A DNA stretch of 5,836 nucleotides, taken from contig VGRA01000191.1 in the NCBI GenBank assembly GCA_016875515.1, positions 1-5,836 on the forward strand. Direction: 5' to 3'. The notes under the pieces were generated by a model. The model did no database searches. It was given only the letters and a program-made list of their open reading frames with translations, and was not told the DNA's origin. Every line of letters begins with the position of its first letter. Position 1 is the stretch's first letter. Source of the stretch: Deltaproteobacteria bacterium (GTDB lineage: Bacteria > Myxococcota > Myxococcia > Myxococcales > Myxococcaceae). Below are positions 5,359-5,836 of the stretch, piece by piece. The position numbers and the translations under genes were made by a program.

Positions 5359-5383
5359 TCGACCCAACCGCAACCTGGGTCGA
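5359..5383. promoter_or_regulatory. perfect inverted repeat, possible operator of the HTH-PIN module
   Basis: Arms TCGACCCA and TGGGTCGA (8 bp each, perfect) are separated by 9 bp. The repeat lies 34 nt upstream of the HTH start and 52 bp beyond the cytochrome stop, in the only noncoding stretch between the two genes (5325-5435). Position and symmetry fit an operator for autoregulation by the HTH protein. A hairpin ending the cytochrome mRNA is the alternative, but there is no T-run after it. I see no clear -35/-10 pair. Confidence 0.45.
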
Positions 5384-5435
5384 CGCGTCTGCAACCTTCG
5401 CCTTCTCTCCAACCGGTCCTGACTCGGGAGGGACC

Positions 5436-5836
5436 TCACTGCACCATCAGCCACGCCTCCAGGTCGTTCCGGTCCGCGTCCGTGACAGGCAGGGAGGCCC
5501 CCTCGCCGTGCAGGCGCAGCACCGCCCCCAGGGCGTCCCGGTCCCGCGGCTGCAGGCCGGCCCGCCCGTCCCGCAGGAGCGGCCAGCGCCGCCACAGCCC
5601 CGCGAGCGACGTGCCGGAGGGGACGTGGCACTTGCCACACCCCAGCTGCTCGGCCACCTGCATGCCCTGCAGCGGCCGGCCCGTGGCGCCGTGGGGCAGC
5701 GGCAGCGTCTCCGGCGGTGCGCCGTTGGGCAGCAGCCAGGGGTTGGGCTCGGGCGGCAGGGCGGGGAGCCACTTCGCAATCTCGTTCAACTCCGAGCGGG
5801 ACCGGGACAGCCCGGGGTGGCGCCCCAGCGCCGCGG
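5436..5836 (-). CDS. c-type cytochrome, C-terminal part (5' end beyond the window)
   Basis: The frame is open to the right edge and ends at TGA (5436-5438), giving the last 132 residues. One heme site, C-G-K-C-H, is encoded at 5625-5639 in a typical context (GMQVAEQLGCGKCHVPSGTS). After it come LLRDGRAGLQPRDRDALGAV and the terminal helix LPVTDADRNDLEAWL, which recall the C-terminal heme domain of di-heme oxidoreductase or MauG/CCP-like proteins (there usually L-H-D-G-R-A followed by a LHGG segment). The Pro-rich part before the heme (LPPEPNPWLLPNGAPPETLP) could be a linker between heme domains. The protein would be periplasmic, but its signal peptide is outside the window. The only Met after the heme site is third from the end, so the distal ligand is unclear. 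Family placement beyond cytochrome c is tentative. Confidence 0.83.
   Translation of the reverse strand, partial: AALGRHPGLSRSRSELNEIAKWLPALPPEPNPWLLPNGAPPETLPLPHGATGRPLQGMQVAEQLGCGKCHVPSGTSLAGLWRRWPLLRDGRAGLQPRDRDALGAVLRLHGEGASLPVTDADRNDLEAWLMVQ

Noticed and set aside
5625..5640. Palindrome GTGGCA-CT-TGCCAC with a TGGCAC half resembling a sigma-54 -24 element
   Set aside because: It encodes the C-G-K-C-H heme motif; the spacing to a -12 TTGC is wrong, and coding constraint explains the sequence.

Overview
The window looks like chromosome of a high-GC delta-type bacterium, most likely a myxobacterium (Myxococcota, suborder Cystobacterineae). The basis is the very GC-rich coding sequence with strong G/C third-position bias, dense gene packing, GTG starts, a kinase-first two-component pair and remnants of sigma-54 activators. 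The taxonomic call is inference from gene content and composition, not from a search.

Left part (1-1076, minus strand): the first 23 codons of gpsA (glycerol-3-phosphate dehydrogenase) lie at the edge. Just upstream of it, probably in the same transcript, is a 322-residue exported protein that looks like an outer-membrane beta-barrel with a proline-rich linker. Middle-left (1120-3344, plus strand): a divergent signalling operon encodes a membrane sensor histidine kinase with two transmembrane helices, an unrecognised extracytoplasmic domain and no HAMP, followed by an OmpR/PhoB-type response regulator whose GTG start overlaps the kinase stop, and then a 76-residue acidic protein of unknown function. 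Only 43 bp separate the kinase from the exported protein. Convergent to this operon is a class I SAM-dependent methyltransferase (3369-4079, minus).

Right part (4080-5435) is an accessory or decaying segment. It holds two shards of sigma-54 activator AAA+ domains on opposite strands, with no intact gene, followed by a minus-strand module with an excisionase-type HTH protein and a PIN-domain protein, a recognisable toxin-antitoxin-like pair. The PIN protein appears to have lost its central catalytic section by an in-frame deletion and has no good start codon, so the toxin is probably dead while the HTH gene still has a strong ribosome binding site and a perfect 8-bp-arm palindrome upstream as a possible operator. 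G+C is visibly lower here than in the flanks. The right edge (5436-5836, minus) carries the C-terminal end of a c-type cytochrome with one CxxCH heme site.

I see no RNA gene, CRISPR array, intact insertion sequence or origin. The most distinctive content is the damaged HTH-PIN module and the adjacent inverted activator remnants. I do not see convincing evidence for a wholly new system.
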